This document shows, piece by piece, positions 27,780 through 36,982 of a stretch of DNA of 64,000 bases. Both the position numbers and the translations under genes were made by a program. A model generated the notes under the pieces. It was not told where the DNA came from and searched no databases. It was given only the letters and a program-made list of their open reading frames with translations. Where the stretch lies: NCBI GenBank assembly GCA_963701675.1, contig OY969623.1, forward strand, positions 4,960,001 to 5,024,000. The letters run 5' to 3'. The DNA is from G963701675 sp963701675. GTDB lineage: Bacteria; Planctomycetota; Planctomycetia; Gemmatales; Gemmataceae. The stretch's first letter is position 1, and each line of letters starts with the position of its first letter.

Positions 27780-28712
27780 CTATTTCCCCTTTGGCAGTGC
27801 CGGCATCACGGTGATATCCAGGCCATCGGCGCCCAGATGATTATCGAGCAAGTCCATGCGCCCGCCTGCCTTCATGCCGCGGAAGAGTTGACTCATTTCA
27901 TCCCACCAGATCGAGGCGAGGACATTGGGGTTTTCAAGCTTGAGCTTTCGGTATTGCTCCAGTCGAGTCGAGAATCGTGCCGCTTCAGCACGGGAACTTC
28001 GAAGCTTCTCTTGCACGTAGGCTTCGGTCTCCTGCTCGATCTCGAACTTTTGCGTCGCGGCTTCGCGCCGCTTTCGTGCCGCGTCTTGCAGCGCATTCTG
28101 TTTTTGTGTTTCGATCAATGCTTGGGCCCGGTTGACTTCATCAAATGCGGCCTTGACGTCGCGCGGCGGCAGCAGTTGAGCCACATCCGCCGCATGAATC
28201 CGCACGCCGAGATGATAAGGCAAGATCCGTTCTTGCGTGAGTCCCACGACAACCGGAGGAAGCAACGTCTTCCCTTGGACTAATACTTCGTCGATGCCGC
28301 GTCTCGCGATCCATTCGGCGACGGCCGATTCGGCGACTCGAGCAATGACTTCGTCCGTTCGTTCCATCTGTTCAACGAAATGCACCAACTCGCGGTCATC
28401 GACCGAGTAGTGCACATGCATCTCGACGTTCACCAGGTTATGATCACCGGTGAGAAGCTGGCCGGGCATTGGTCGGCCGAAATCGTCTTCGTCCGACGCA
28501 TAGCCCACGCTCACTCGGCGCACGAAGTCGACCGGCACCCGATCCACTTTGTCCAAGCCCCAGGGCAAACCGACGAAAAGGCCAGGACCATGCTCCGCGA
28601 CGACCTTTCCGAAACGACGCACCACCACACGCTCGCCGGGTTGCACTTGGACGACACCGGTCAAGAGCGAGCCAAGAAAGACCAGAAGTAAAATTCCGAT
28701 GACGTAGCGCAT
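27780..28712 (-). CDS. SPFH/Band 7 protein, HflK/HflC-like
   Basis: 310 residues: a single N-terminal membrane anchor (VIGILLLVFLGSLLTGVV), then the SPFH domain beginning VQVQPGERVVVRRFGKVVAEHGPGL, LPWGLDKVDRVPVDFVRRVSVGY, and the coiled-coil region after about residue 185 (NALQDAARKRREAATQKFEIEQE). HflK/HflC complexes form cage-like assemblies around the FtsH protease in the inner membrane; whether this paralogue does is inference. It overlaps nothing but starts one base after the HflC gene's stop. Confidence 0.85.
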   Translation of the reverse strand: MRYVIGILLLVFLGSLLTGVVQVQPGERVVVRRFGKVVAEHGPGLFVGLPWGLDKVDRVPVDFVRRVSVGYASDEDDFGRPMPGQLLTGDHNLVNVEMHVHYSVDDRELVHFVEQMERTDEVIARVAESAVAEWIARRGIDEVLVQGKTLLPPVVVGLTQERILPYHLGVRIHAADVAQLLPPRDVKAAFDEVNRAQALIETQKQNALQDAARKRREAATQKFEIEQETEAYVQEKLRSSRAEAARFSTRLEQYRKLKLENPNVLASIWWDEMSQLFRGMKAGGRMDLLDNHLGADGLDITVMPALPKGK

Positions 28713-28713
28713 G

Positions 28714-29715
28714 TTACTGTTTCGGCGACGTGGGTTTTTCCGATGGTTTTCTAGAATTCGGCGCCCCGTCTAACTTCGGTGGTGTCAGCAATAGATCAAA
28801 CAATTCACGGTGACTCGACATCAACAACACCGTTTTGTTGTCCGCGAGAATCCGCTGGTACTCTTCCAGTTTCTTCAAGAACGCATAAAACTCCGGGTCT
28901 TTGGTATGCGATTCATTTCGGATGCGATCTGCCTCGGCGTCGGCTTGCCCTTTGAGCCTTTGCTCGGCGGCGCGAGCGTCGGCGACAATCTCTCGAGCCT
29001 CGCGTTCGGCCTCGCTTCGAATCCGGGCGGCTTGCTGATCGCCGTCGCTCTGGTATTCCGCGACTTTCTTGTTGCGCTCGCTGGCGATGCGCTCAAAGAT
29101 TGCGGGCCGGACGGCCTGAGGATAGCTATGCCGGCGAAGCCGGACGTCGACGAGTTCCACGCCATACTCGTTCAGGGCGCAATCCTTCAGGCCGGGCAAG
29201 AGTTTCTCTCGGAGATCGGCCATCGACGCGTTCACACGGCCCGGGTCGGTGCTGATCAAATCGTCCATCTGCATTTGCCCGATGATCGCTGCCAGTTGGC
29301 TATTCACCCGCTGGCCGAGGAGCGTGCGCGCACGTTGCGCCGTACCCACAGTTCGTATGAAACGATCCACCGCATCGCTGTCCGGAACTCGCCAACAGAC
29401 ATAGGCAACCATGGTCAATGTGCGGTCAATTGTGTTCTTCTGCGGATCACGCGTGAGCAGCTCGGTTTCGGGTAAGTCGAACGTTTGCAGCCGACGATCG
29501 ACTACATAGAGCGACTGAACGGGCCAAGGCCAGCGGATATGAAGTCCTGCCTGGTCATCCTTCGAACCATCGTAGGTGGCAATGTGTTTTCCGAATTGCG
29601 TCACGTACACAATCTCGGTTCGATCCACCGCGAACAAAAAAGTGCGCAACGCCAGATGCACCCAGAGCGGTGAAAGCACGAGTAGAACAAGAAGTCCGAT
29701 GGTTCGCTTACGCAT
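28714..29715 (-). CDS. hflC: HflC-like SPFH membrane protein
   Basis: 333 residues from the ATG at 29715 (MRKRTIGLLVLLVLSPLW opens the membrane anchor; the longer frame from 29781 overlaps the upstream gene). The SPFH domain follows (VDRTEIVYVTQFGKHIATYD, GLHIRWPWPVQSLYVVDRRLQTFDL), then RGRVNA-type central residues and the helical ERNKKVAEYQSDGDQQAARI and AEREAREIVADARAAEQRLKG coiled coil characteristic of HflC. It probably pairs with the HflK domain encoded just upstream as part of the P-type ATPase fusion. Operon spacing is 16 bp. Confidence 0.87.
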   Translation of the reverse strand: MRKRTIGLLVLLVLSPLWVHLALRTFLFAVDRTEIVYVTQFGKHIATYDGSKDDQAGLHIRWPWPVQSLYVVDRRLQTFDLPETELLTRDPQKNTIDRTLTMVAYVCWRVPDSDAVDRFIRTVGTAQRARTLLGQRVNSQLAAIIGQMQMDDLISTDPGRVNASMADLREKLLPGLKDCALNEYGVELVDVRLRRHSYPQAVRPAIFERIASERNKKVAEYQSDGDQQAARIRSEAEREAREIVADARAAEQRLKGQADAEADRIRNESHTKDPEFYAFLKKLEEYQRILADNKTVLLMSSHRELFDLLLTPPKLDGAPNSRKPSEKPTSPKQ

Positions 29716-29731
29716 TTGGACTACCTCAAGA

Positions 29732-32700
29732 TCAAGGTTCGTTTCGCGCCTCGGGGCGCGGCATGCGAGATCGCATTCCACGGTCTGCGGGTGAAACCAG
29801 CGGCGCCGGCAGCCTCATTTGCTCAGGATCCACCAGAAAAAGATGCCGGCGCCCGGGCACCTTGTCCGCATCGACAATGATTTTCTCGCGTCCGGAAAGT
29901 GCGGCCGAGAGCTTGTCCCAGAACAAACGAAAATCAGTAACGGCGGCTTGTGTTGCAATCATGTTCTGACGGCTGCGTTCGTAGTCGCGATACGCCTCGG
30001 CAATCGCCTGTCCGTTGCGAACGCCATCGAGCGGCTGCCTAAGAAGGTCGATTTCTTGAGCTACCGTCAACGTCGTTCTTGCCTGATAGCGGGCTAAGAA
30101 CCGGGCCCGTTCGGCTTCGGCATTCTTGATCCGCTCGAATGCCGCCGCTTCGGCCTGATGGATCACTTGTTGCTTTCTGACCTGCGCAGCACGCTTGCCC
30201 GGGAGCCGGTCTTCCAAACCCTGCGGAATTCGCATCGTCTCCGCCGTCGCATCGTTGACCTTCCGATCACGCAGTTCCCACGCCTGAGTGACGCGATAAT
30301 AGTTCGACACCACTTCTTGCGGCGGATGCAGGTCGTGAAGCGAGAACCCGTTGATACGAACGCCGATGCCGACGGGACGGTAGTCGTTCAGTCGACGCTC
30401 GAGCCTGACAAGGACTTCATCCTGAAACGGACCGCGCCCTGTCGTCAAAAGATCGAGAAAGGCCTTGCTTGCCAGCATCTCTCGCAAAAGTGACTCAGTA
30501 ACAGCGCGGATAATCTCCTCAGCGTCCCGCACCTCGAAGAGGTAGCGTTGAAGTTCGCCGCGCTGAACCGAATAGCGCACCGAGGCTTGTAGGTCGACGA
30601 GGTTACCGTCGCCGGTTATCATCACGGCCTCGACCGGCAAGCGCACCGCGCCATCGGCGTGGGAGCTCGACCATGACATGCCGGACGGTGTCGCAGATCC
30701 GCCCGAGATGCTTCGGAAGCCGATTTCAACGGTTCGTTCACGGTCGGGCTGCACCCGCACGGTGTTCTCGATCGGCCAGGGCCACCGCCAATGCAAGCCG
30801 GGATCCAACTCCGCGATCGGCCGGCCGAATCTGCGCACCACGCCGACCTCATCCGGACCGATTTGCGTCACGCCGCTAAGGGCAAAGATGCCGATCAGAA
30901 CGGGGAGTATGGTGATCGCCACCGGCGTTCGATGGTGTCCAATCCAATGAAGTCCTTCATGTAAATCAATGCGTTCGAGCCATTTGTCAAAGGCTTGGAC
31001 TCTATCGTGTAGCCGTCGCAGCGCGGGGCTCGTGGATCGGCGCTCGAACCAGAGCAAGCGCATTGCGTTCAAGAGCACTGCCAGTGAACCGAACTGATGA
31101 TAAATCACGGCTGCGAGCGGTGCTTGCTCGTGCCATTCGGGCGAAGTTGAAAGCAAAGGCCAGAGCCAGGCGGTCAGAACGATGCCGACGGCATTGACGC
31201 CGAATGCAAATATCAAAATGTTCTGGCGGATGATGCGCAGAGTTTCTCGCGAGAGTCGCACCAACAACGGCAAGGACCGGAGAGGGTCGCCCATCAACAC
31301 GATATCTCCCGCCTCGGCCGCTATATCCGTTCCCGTTCCACCGATTGCCAATCCCACATCCGCGCGTGCCAACGCGGGCGCATCGTTGATGCCGTCCCCG
31401 ACCATTGCCACACGACGGTTACTATGACCGCTGCTCTCAACGTGCCGCCAATTCTCGACAAACTCGGCCTTCTGTTGGGGAAGCAACGCCGCATGGACAT
31501 TCGTTATTCCAACAGAGTCCGCGACCTCGCGCGCCACGGACGAGCGGTCTCCGGTCAAGAGTGCGATGTCCGTGATGCCGTCGGACCGCAATTCAGAAAT
31601 CACCGACGCCGCCTCGTCGCGCACTCGATCGCGGGCGCCGATGATGCCCAAGACTTCGCCATCACGCGCCGCCAGTAGCAACGTCTGGCCGGTTGATTCC
31701 AGGGACTCCACCCGTGCCAGAACCTCCGGTGGAATGGCAATGTGCTGTTCTTCAAGCAAGCGCGTCGTCCCTACAACGAAGTTGCCCATCGCCGTCCGCG
31801 CGGTGACGCCGGCGCCGGGATGTGATTGAAAGTCCTCGATGGCATCGAGCCGAAGTTGACGGTCATTTGCTTGTTGGACAATGAGGCGGGCCAGCAGGTG
31901 TTCGCTGCGCTGCTCAGCAGTCGCCGCAGTCCGTATAAGTTCCTCCGCCGAGATGCCACGAAATGGGATGACATCGGCAAGTTCCAGCCGGCCTTCCGTC
32001 AATGTTCCGGTCTTGTCGAATGCGAACGCCTGAACCTCCGCCAGCCGCTCCAGGGCGGAGCCGCCCTTAACGAGAACGCCCGTACCTGCAAGTCGCCCCA
32101 AAGCGGCGATCACGGCGGCCGGCGTCGCAAGGATGAGCGCACAAGGACAGGCGACCACCAGCACCGCGAGAGTTGGATCGACGCTCAAGGCAACAGCGTC
32201 GGCAAAGGTGCGCTTCATTGTCGAGAGAAGACCCATTTGCAAGACGATGCTCACAAAGAACGTCAGGGCCGCGAGAACAAGAACCACGGGGAGAAAGTAC
32301 CGAGCCAAGCGATCCGCCGTCCGCTCCGTAGTGCACTTGTCCTTGAGCGCACGTGCCGTTAATTCAATTACCCGGCCGACGACGGTTTGCTCGCCGACGC
32401 GGCGCGCCTGGATCACCAGCGAGCCGAACTGGTTCAACGTCCCGGCCAGCACTTCGTCATTGGGCGCCTTATCGACCGGCAGGCTTTCTCCGGTCAAGGC
32501 ACTGGTGTCAACCGCCGACCGACCTTCGATCACGAAGCCGTCAACCGGGATTCGGCCGCCCGGCTTGACCACTACGTGATCGCCCACGTGTAGCTCGGTA
32601 GTGAAAACACGAACTTCTCGTCCGTCACGCAGCAACCAACAGCGCCGCGGAAAGACCTCGACGATTTTGCGCACGGCCCGCTGGGTCCGCTCAAAAGTGA

Positions 32701-33076
32701 AGCCCTCCAGACATTCGCCGACCATGCCGACAAACACAACCTCCGCGGCGACCAATGGCTTTCGAAACAGTATCGCCGCTACACAGGCGATGGCCAACGC
32801 AAGGTCAGCACCGATACGGCCTTCCAACAGGGCTTCCAAGGACGTATAGACTATGCGTGCGCCGCCGATGACCGCAGCGATCAGCGCGAAACGATATCCA
32901 GCATGGAATTCGCGCGGCCAGGTTGGAAGGACGAGACCCTTGACGGCCAGCCACTCGGCAACCACCGGCCAAAGATCAGCGCCGATTAGCAGGCCGAGCA
33001 AGCCCGTCAGAAAGTACAAGGAGAGATTGCTCTCTTGATGAAATGTCTGGTCGGCGTGCCTAACTTCACGGTGCAT
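29732..33076 (-). CDS. Fusion: heavy-metal P1B-type ATPase + HflK-like SPFH domain
   Basis: About 1114 residues in one uninterrupted frame. Residues ~20-720 form a P1B-type cation ATPase: TGES near 195, the metal-path motif CPCAL near 309, the phosphorylation motif DKTGT near 353 and GDGINDAP near 558. There is no N-terminal HMA metal-binding domain, and the nucleotide-domain HP dipeptide reads HL (SEHLLA). The last ~380 residues, from VTQIGPDEVGVVRRFGRP near 735, are a full HflK-like SPFH domain with GDGNLVDLQASVRYSV, YLFEVRDAEE and a coiled-coil tail. The ATG at 33076 is used; a GTG at 33088 also fits. It heads the SPFH operon and may supply its HflK. Coupling ion transport to protease control is speculation. 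Confidence 0.88.
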   Translation of the reverse strand: MHREVRHADQTFHQESNLSLYFLTGLLGLLIGADLWPVVAEWLAVKGLVLPTWPREFHAGYRFALIAAVIGGARIVYTSLEALLEGRIGADLALAIACVAAILFRKPLVAAEVVFVGMVGECLEGFTFERTQRAVRKIVEVFPRRCWLLRDGREVRVFTTELHVGDHVVVKPGGRIPVDGFVIEGRSAVDTSALTGESLPVDKAPNDEVLAGTLNQFGSLVIQARRVGEQTVVGRVIELTARALKDKCTTERTADRLARYFLPVVLVLAALTFFVSIVLQMGLLSTMKRTFADAVALSVDPTLAVLVVACPCALILATPAAVIAALGRLAGTGVLVKGGSALERLAEVQAFAFDKTGTLTEGRLELADVIPFRGISAEELIRTAATAEQRSEHLLARLIVQQANDRQLRLDAIEDFQSHPGAGVTARTAMGNFVVGTTRLLEEQHIAIPPEVLARVESLESTGQTLLLAARDGEVLGIIGARDRVRDEAASVISELRSDGITDIALLTGDRSSVAREVADSVGITNVHAALLPQQKAEFVENWRHVESSGHSNRRVAMVGDGINDAPALARADVGLAIGGTGTDIAAEAGDIVLMGDPLRSLPLLVRLSRETLRIIRQNILIFAFGVNAVGIVLTAWLWPLLSTSPEWHEQAPLAAVIYHQFGSLAVLLNAMRLLWFERRSTSPALRRLHDRVQAFDKWLERIDLHEGLHWIGHHRTPVAITILPVLIGIFALSGVTQIGPDEVGVVRRFGRPIAELDPGLHWRWPWPIENTVRVQPDRERTVEIGFRSISGGSATPSGMSWSSSHADGAVRLPVEAVMITGDGNLVDLQASVRYSVQRGELQRYLFEVRDAEEIIRAVTESLLREMLASKAFLDLLTTGRGPFQDEVLVRLERRLNDYRPVGIGVRINGFSLHDLHPPQEVVSNYYRVTQAWELRDRKVNDATAETMRIPQGLEDRLPGKRAAQVRKQQVIHQAEAAAFERIKNAEAERARFLARYQARTTLTVAQEIDLLRQPLDGVRNGQAIAEAYRDYERSRQNMIATQAAVTDFRLFWDKLSAALSGREKIIVDADKVPGRRHLFLVDPEQMRLPAPLVSPADRGMRSRMPRPEARNEP

Positions 33077-33232
33077 GGCTTCACGCACGTTCGAGTGTTT
33101 TTTGCGGCAGGCCGATTCATCCTATCTCGGCTGCCGCGGCCCTTCAACGCTGCCACGGCATTCTGCGGCTAAGCTTGGCCGTTCGGAATCCATACAAAAC
33201 CGACAGATGACTTCCGCGGAGGATGCACTGCC

Positions 33233-35050
33233 GTGTTAGGCCCGATTTTCGACCGCGAATTGCTGCTACTGCCGCGGCGACCACGCCACTATTTGGTCCG
33301 CACGGCCTATCTCGGCCTCTTATGGGTGCTAGGTCTGACGGCGTGGCAAGTAACCGTCGGCTGGACCGAAACGGCGACGCTGGGCGATCAAGCCCGCTTC
33401 GGATTGTTGCTCTTTCAAATCCTGACGACGTGGGTGCAGGTTCCGCTCATCCTGTTTTTCGCGGCTTTGTCGGCCGCCAGCGCGATCACGCAAGAAAAGG
33501 ACCGGCGCACGTTCGTTCTGCTTTTGATCACCGATATGCGATCGTATGAGATCGTGCTCGGCAAGCTCTTTGGCAGTCTTCTTCAAATCGCGGTGCTGAT
33601 CATCGGCATGGTTCCGGTGCTGGCTCTTTTCATGTTGCTCGGTGGCGTTGCGCCGATCCAAATAGCCCAGGCGGCGTTGGTGTTGGCTGCAACCGCACTC
33701 GCTGCCGGCGCCGTCGGAAACATGCTGGCCCTATGGCGGGAGAAGACGTTTCAATCCTTGGCACTTAGCGTGCTTTTTCTCATTCTGTACTTCTGCTGCG
33801 TGCGCGCGCTGAGCGTTGTCCCGTCGGTCTTACCGCAGTTCGTGTCCCTAGAAGCCATCGGCCGTGTGCAGAGTTGGCTCGATCCGTTTCTCGCGATGGG
33901 AAGCGTGGTCGAATCCGCGGGTTCATCCCGGATTCACCCGGCCTATGGATTCGCGGCGGCAATGGTCGTTTTGAGCAGCGCGCTGGCGGGATGGAGCATT
34001 CTTCGCCTTCGTGTGTGGAATCCCAGCGGCGAGCCGATCATGCAACGAGAGGCCCCGGAAGTAACCGAAGAGAAGGACCGGGCAAAAGCTCATGCGGCCC
34101 CCGGGAAAGCTCGGGCTGTTTGGGCCAATCCGATTGTATGGCGAGAAATGCGAACTCGTGCCTACGGGCGGCGGCCGATCCTTGTGAAGCTGGCCTATTT
34201 CGCCGTCCTCGGGCTTATCGCGGCGTACGCCATTGGCCCATTACTAACCGAACCATCGTCGACCGCTCCCGTCACGCCGGGCCTGGTACTCACCGGCGTG
34301 GTCATTCTCAGCCTGATTTTGGTTAGCGCTCAGGCAGTGACGGCCATCACGTCCGAACGCGATTTGGGAGCGCTCGACTTGTTGCTCGTGACGGATCTGA
34401 GCCCGAAAGAATTCATCTTCGGGAAGTTCTGGGGAATCCTCTACAACGCCAAGGAGTTCATTCTTCCGCCGTTTGTATTTGCCGCGGTCTATGCCGGGCT
34501 GGGCCTGCTGGCAACGCCGCCCGTTAAACACCCGGAAGCTTCGGCGTACAAGAACGTCGAGGCGTTGGTGTACTTGTCCCTGGGGCTGATCGTCCTCGTG
34601 GCTTTCGCGACGGTGCTTGGCGTTCATGTCGCGCTGCGAACGGAATCGAGCCGCTTGGCCATCGTCAACACGTTGGCGACGATGTTCTTTCTGTCCGCCG
34701 GCACGCTCCTGTGCATTCAGCTCATTCAGATCAACGCGCGCCAATTCGAGTACCAATGGGTCAGTTTCATCCTGTTTATTTTCTCCGGAATCCTCGGTCT
34801 TTTGTGGGTGTTGAGTGGAGATCGGCCGACAGCGGCGATAACGCTGGCGAGCTGGCTCTGTCCGCCGGCCGTGTTCTACACGGTGCTGAACATCCTCGTC
34901 GGCAAGCCGGGATCACAAGAATCAACCGACCCCTTGATACCGCTCCTGGTGACCGGCGGCGCATTTGGGTTTACCGTCCTCGCCATGCTGGTGCCGCTCC
35001 TAAGCGAATTCGATGTTGCCCTCGGCCGAACCACGGCTGGCGACAAGTAG
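33233..35050 (+). CDS. ABC-2 type transporter permease, internally duplicated
   Basis: 605 residues with about twelve hydrophobic segments in two similar halves. Each half carries an ABC-2-type core: AASAITQEKDRRTFVLLLITDM, then YEIVLGKLFGSLL, in the first half, and QAVTAITSERDLGALDLLLVTDL, then KEFIFGKFWGILYN, in the second. This suggests an internal duplication of an ABC2_membrane unit. The start is GTG with GGAGGA eleven bases upstream. The matching ATP-binding subunit is not in the window. It is divergent from the SPFH operon and followed 7 bp later by the UbiD gene. Substrate unknown. Confidence 0.82.
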   Translation: MLGPIFDRELLLLPRRPRHYLVRTAYLGLLWVLGLTAWQVTVGWTETATLGDQARFGLLLFQILTTWVQVPLILFFAALSAASAITQEKDRRTFVLLLITDMRSYEIVLGKLFGSLLQIAVLIIGMVPVLALFMLLGGVAPIQIAQAALVLAATALAAGAVGNMLALWREKTFQSLALSVLFLILYFCCVRALSVVPSVLPQFVSLEAIGRVQSWLDPFLAMGSVVESAGSSRIHPAYGFAAAMVVLSSALAGWSILRLRVWNPSGEPIMQREAPEVTEEKDRAKAHAAPGKARAVWANPIVWREMRTRAYGRRPILVKLAYFAVLGLIAAYAIGPLLTEPSSTAPVTPGLVLTGVVILSLILVSAQAVTAITSERDLGALDLLLVTDLSPKEFIFGKFWGILYNAKEFILPPFVFAAVYAGLGLLATPPVKHPEASAYKNVEALVYLSLGLIVLVAFATVLGVHVALRTESSRLAIVNTLATMFFLSAGTLLCIQLIQINARQFEYQWVSFILFIFSGILGLLWVLSGDRPTAAITLASWLCPPAVFYTVLNILVGKPGSQESTDPLIPLLVTGGAFGFTVLAMLVPLLSEFDVALGRTTAGDK

Positions 35051-35057
35051 CCTTTTC

Positions 35058-36893
35058 ATGGGATACCGCAACCTCCGTCAATGTATCGCCGACCTCGAGC
35101 GCTCCGGACAACTGGTGCGCATCGAACAAGAAGTGGACGCACAACTTGAGGCGGCCGAGATTCATCGGCGCGTCTATCAAGCGGGCGGCCCGGCCATCTT
35201 TTATGCCCATGTGAAGGGCTGCCGCTTTTCCATGGTCAGCAACTTATTCGGCACGCCTAAGCGCACGCGGTTCATGTTTCGTGACACATTGAAAGCGGTT
35301 CGGCGCCTCGTGGAAATGAAAGTCGAACCGGCATCTTTCTGGAAGAACCCCTGGCGCTACGGAAGTGTGCCGCGCACGCTTTGGAACCTTCGGCCGCGAT
35401 TTGTTTCAACCGGGCCGGTGCTCGCCCATCAAACCACGATCGATCAATTACCGCAGCTTCAGTGTTGGCCGGCCGACGGCGGCGCATTTATCACACTTCC
35501 CGAGGTGTACACCGAAAATGCGGACCGTCCCGGGTGGAGACACTCCAACTTGGGGATGTACCGTGCGCAGTTGTCCGGGGGAAAGTACGAAAAAAACAAG
35601 CAGATTGGCCTGCATTACCAGATTCATCGCGGCATCGGCGTTCATCATGCCGCGGCATTGCGGAAGGGCGTACCGTTCCGCGCTAACATCTTTGTCGGTG
35701 GTCCGCCGTCAATGATGCTGTCGGCCGTGATGCCCTTGCCAGAGGGCCTTCCCGAGATCGCGTTTGCCGGCGCACTCGGCGGGCAGCGTACACGACTCAT
35801 ACGTAATCCGTCGTCGTTTGCGCTCCCCGTACTGGCCGAGGCCGACTTCTGTATCACCGGGACCGTTGCGCCGGAATTGCTGCCGGAAGGACCGTTTGGA
35901 GATCATCTCGGCTATTACAGCCTCGCTCACCCATTTCCGGTCTTGAACGTTGAACATGTTTATCATCGCGACGGCGCGATTTGGCCGTTTACTGTCGTGG
36001 GCCGGCCGCCGCAAGAAGACACCTGCTTCGGCGAAATCATTCATGAACTAACCGGGCCGATCATCCCCACGGTCGTGGCCGGCGTTCATGCCGTTCACGC
36101 CGTCGACGCCACGGGTGTGCATCCCCTTCTGTTGGCGATCGGCAGCGAGCGGTATGTGCCGTACGCGGAGCGTCGAAAACCACAAGAACTCTTGACGTGC
36201 GCCAACGCCATCCTTGGACAAGGGCAACTATCCCTCGCCAAATACTTGATGATCGTCGCCCATGAGGATGATCCGCATTTAAACATCCACGACGTTGCCG
36301 CGTTTCTGCGGCACCTGCTCGAACGCATCGACTGGACCAACGACTTGCATTTTCAAACTTGTACGACGATCGATACGCTCGACTACTCGGGCACAGGGTT
36401 GAACGAGGGCTCGAAGGTAGTGATGGCGGCAGTGGGTCCGCCGCGCCGCCGTCTGCCGACGGATGTTCCGGGACTTTTGTCACTACCCGATGGATTTCAT
36501 AGTCCGCGTATCGCTATGCCCGGCGTGCTAGTGCTGCAGGGTCCGTCGTATGGCGTCGACGGCGCAAGAGACGTGGAGCAGTTGTGTACTGCACTAACAC
36601 CAAAGGATCCGATAAACGCCTTCCCGTTGTTGGTGGTGGTGGACGACAGTGATTTTGCGTCTCGGACTTTGAGTAACTGGCTCTGGGTCACGTTCACGCG
36701 TTCCGATCCGGCGGCTAATATCCATGGCATCGGCGCGTTCACGCGTCAGAAACATTGGGGATGTGAGGGGTCGCTGCTCATCGACGCGCGCATCAAACCA
36801 CAGCACGCCCCGCCGCTGGAGGTCGATCCTGCGACAAGCCGGCGCGTGGACGAACTCGGCGCGCCCGGCGGTCCGCTTCACGGGATCATCTGA
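35058..36893 (+). CDS. UbiD-family prenylated-FMN decarboxylase
   Basis: 611 residues, longer than E. coli UbiD (~497) but within the broad family. Family motifs include NLGMYRAQLSGGK, HHAAALRKGVPFRANIFVGG, MPLPEGLPEIAFAGALGG and the acidic PEGPFGDHLGYYS near 275-288, which carries catalytic glutamates of the prFMN site. UbiD enzymes reversibly decarboxylate aromatic or unsaturated acids and need UbiX-made prenylated FMN; no UbiX gene is nearby. A menaquinone (MqnL-type) or general aromatic role is possible. The ATG at 35058 follows the permease stop closely. Confidence 0.87.
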   Translation: MGYRNLRQCIADLERSGQLVRIEQEVDAQLEAAEIHRRVYQAGGPAIFYAHVKGCRFSMVSNLFGTPKRTRFMFRDTLKAVRRLVEMKVEPASFWKNPWRYGSVPRTLWNLRPRFVSTGPVLAHQTTIDQLPQLQCWPADGGAFITLPEVYTENADRPGWRHSNLGMYRAQLSGGKYEKNKQIGLHYQIHRGIGVHHAAALRKGVPFRANIFVGGPPSMMLSAVMPLPEGLPEIAFAGALGGQRTRLIRNPSSFALPVLAEADFCITGTVAPELLPEGPFGDHLGYYSLAHPFPVLNVEHVYHRDGAIWPFTVVGRPPQEDTCFGEIIHELTGPIIPTVVAGVHAVHAVDATGVHPLLLAIGSERYVPYAERRKPQELLTCANAILGQGQLSLAKYLMIVAHEDDPHLNIHDVAAFLRHLLERIDWTNDLHFQTCTTIDTLDYSGTGLNEGSKVVMAAVGPPRRRLPTDVPGLLSLPDGFHSPRIAMPGVLVLQGPSYGVDGARDVEQLCTALTPKDPINAFPLLVVVDDSDFASRTLSNWLWVTFTRSDPAANIHGIGAFTRQKHWGCEGSLLIDARIKPQHAPPLEVDPATSRRVDELGAPGGPLHGII

Positions 36894-36901
36894 CTTTGAG
36901 A

Positions 36902-36957
36902 GTAGGCCGCACACTCCGCGTGCGGGTCGGATTCCGCACACGGAGTGTGCGGTCTAC
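36902..36957. repeat. REP/BIME-like inverted repeat with GTAG...CTAC ends
   Basis: Two 19-bp arms, 36907-36925 and 36934-36952, are inverted copies with one mismatch, separated by 8 bp (GTCGGATT). Each arm is itself a small hairpin (CCGCAC...GTGCGG). The element starts with GTAG and ends with CTAC. It lies between the ends of the UbiD gene (plus) and the broken UspA gene (minus), so it could also act as a bidirectional transcription stop. Confidence 0.7.
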
Positions 36958-36982
36958 AATCCTCCAGAACAGCGACCGAAAG

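Noticed and set aside
29732..33076. Possibility that the P-type ATPase/HflK fusion is due to a lost stop codon between two genes
   Set aside because: The linker is continuous, of sensible composition, with no remnant ribosome site or start seen at the HflK part; still listed for checking because errors occur elsewhere in the window.
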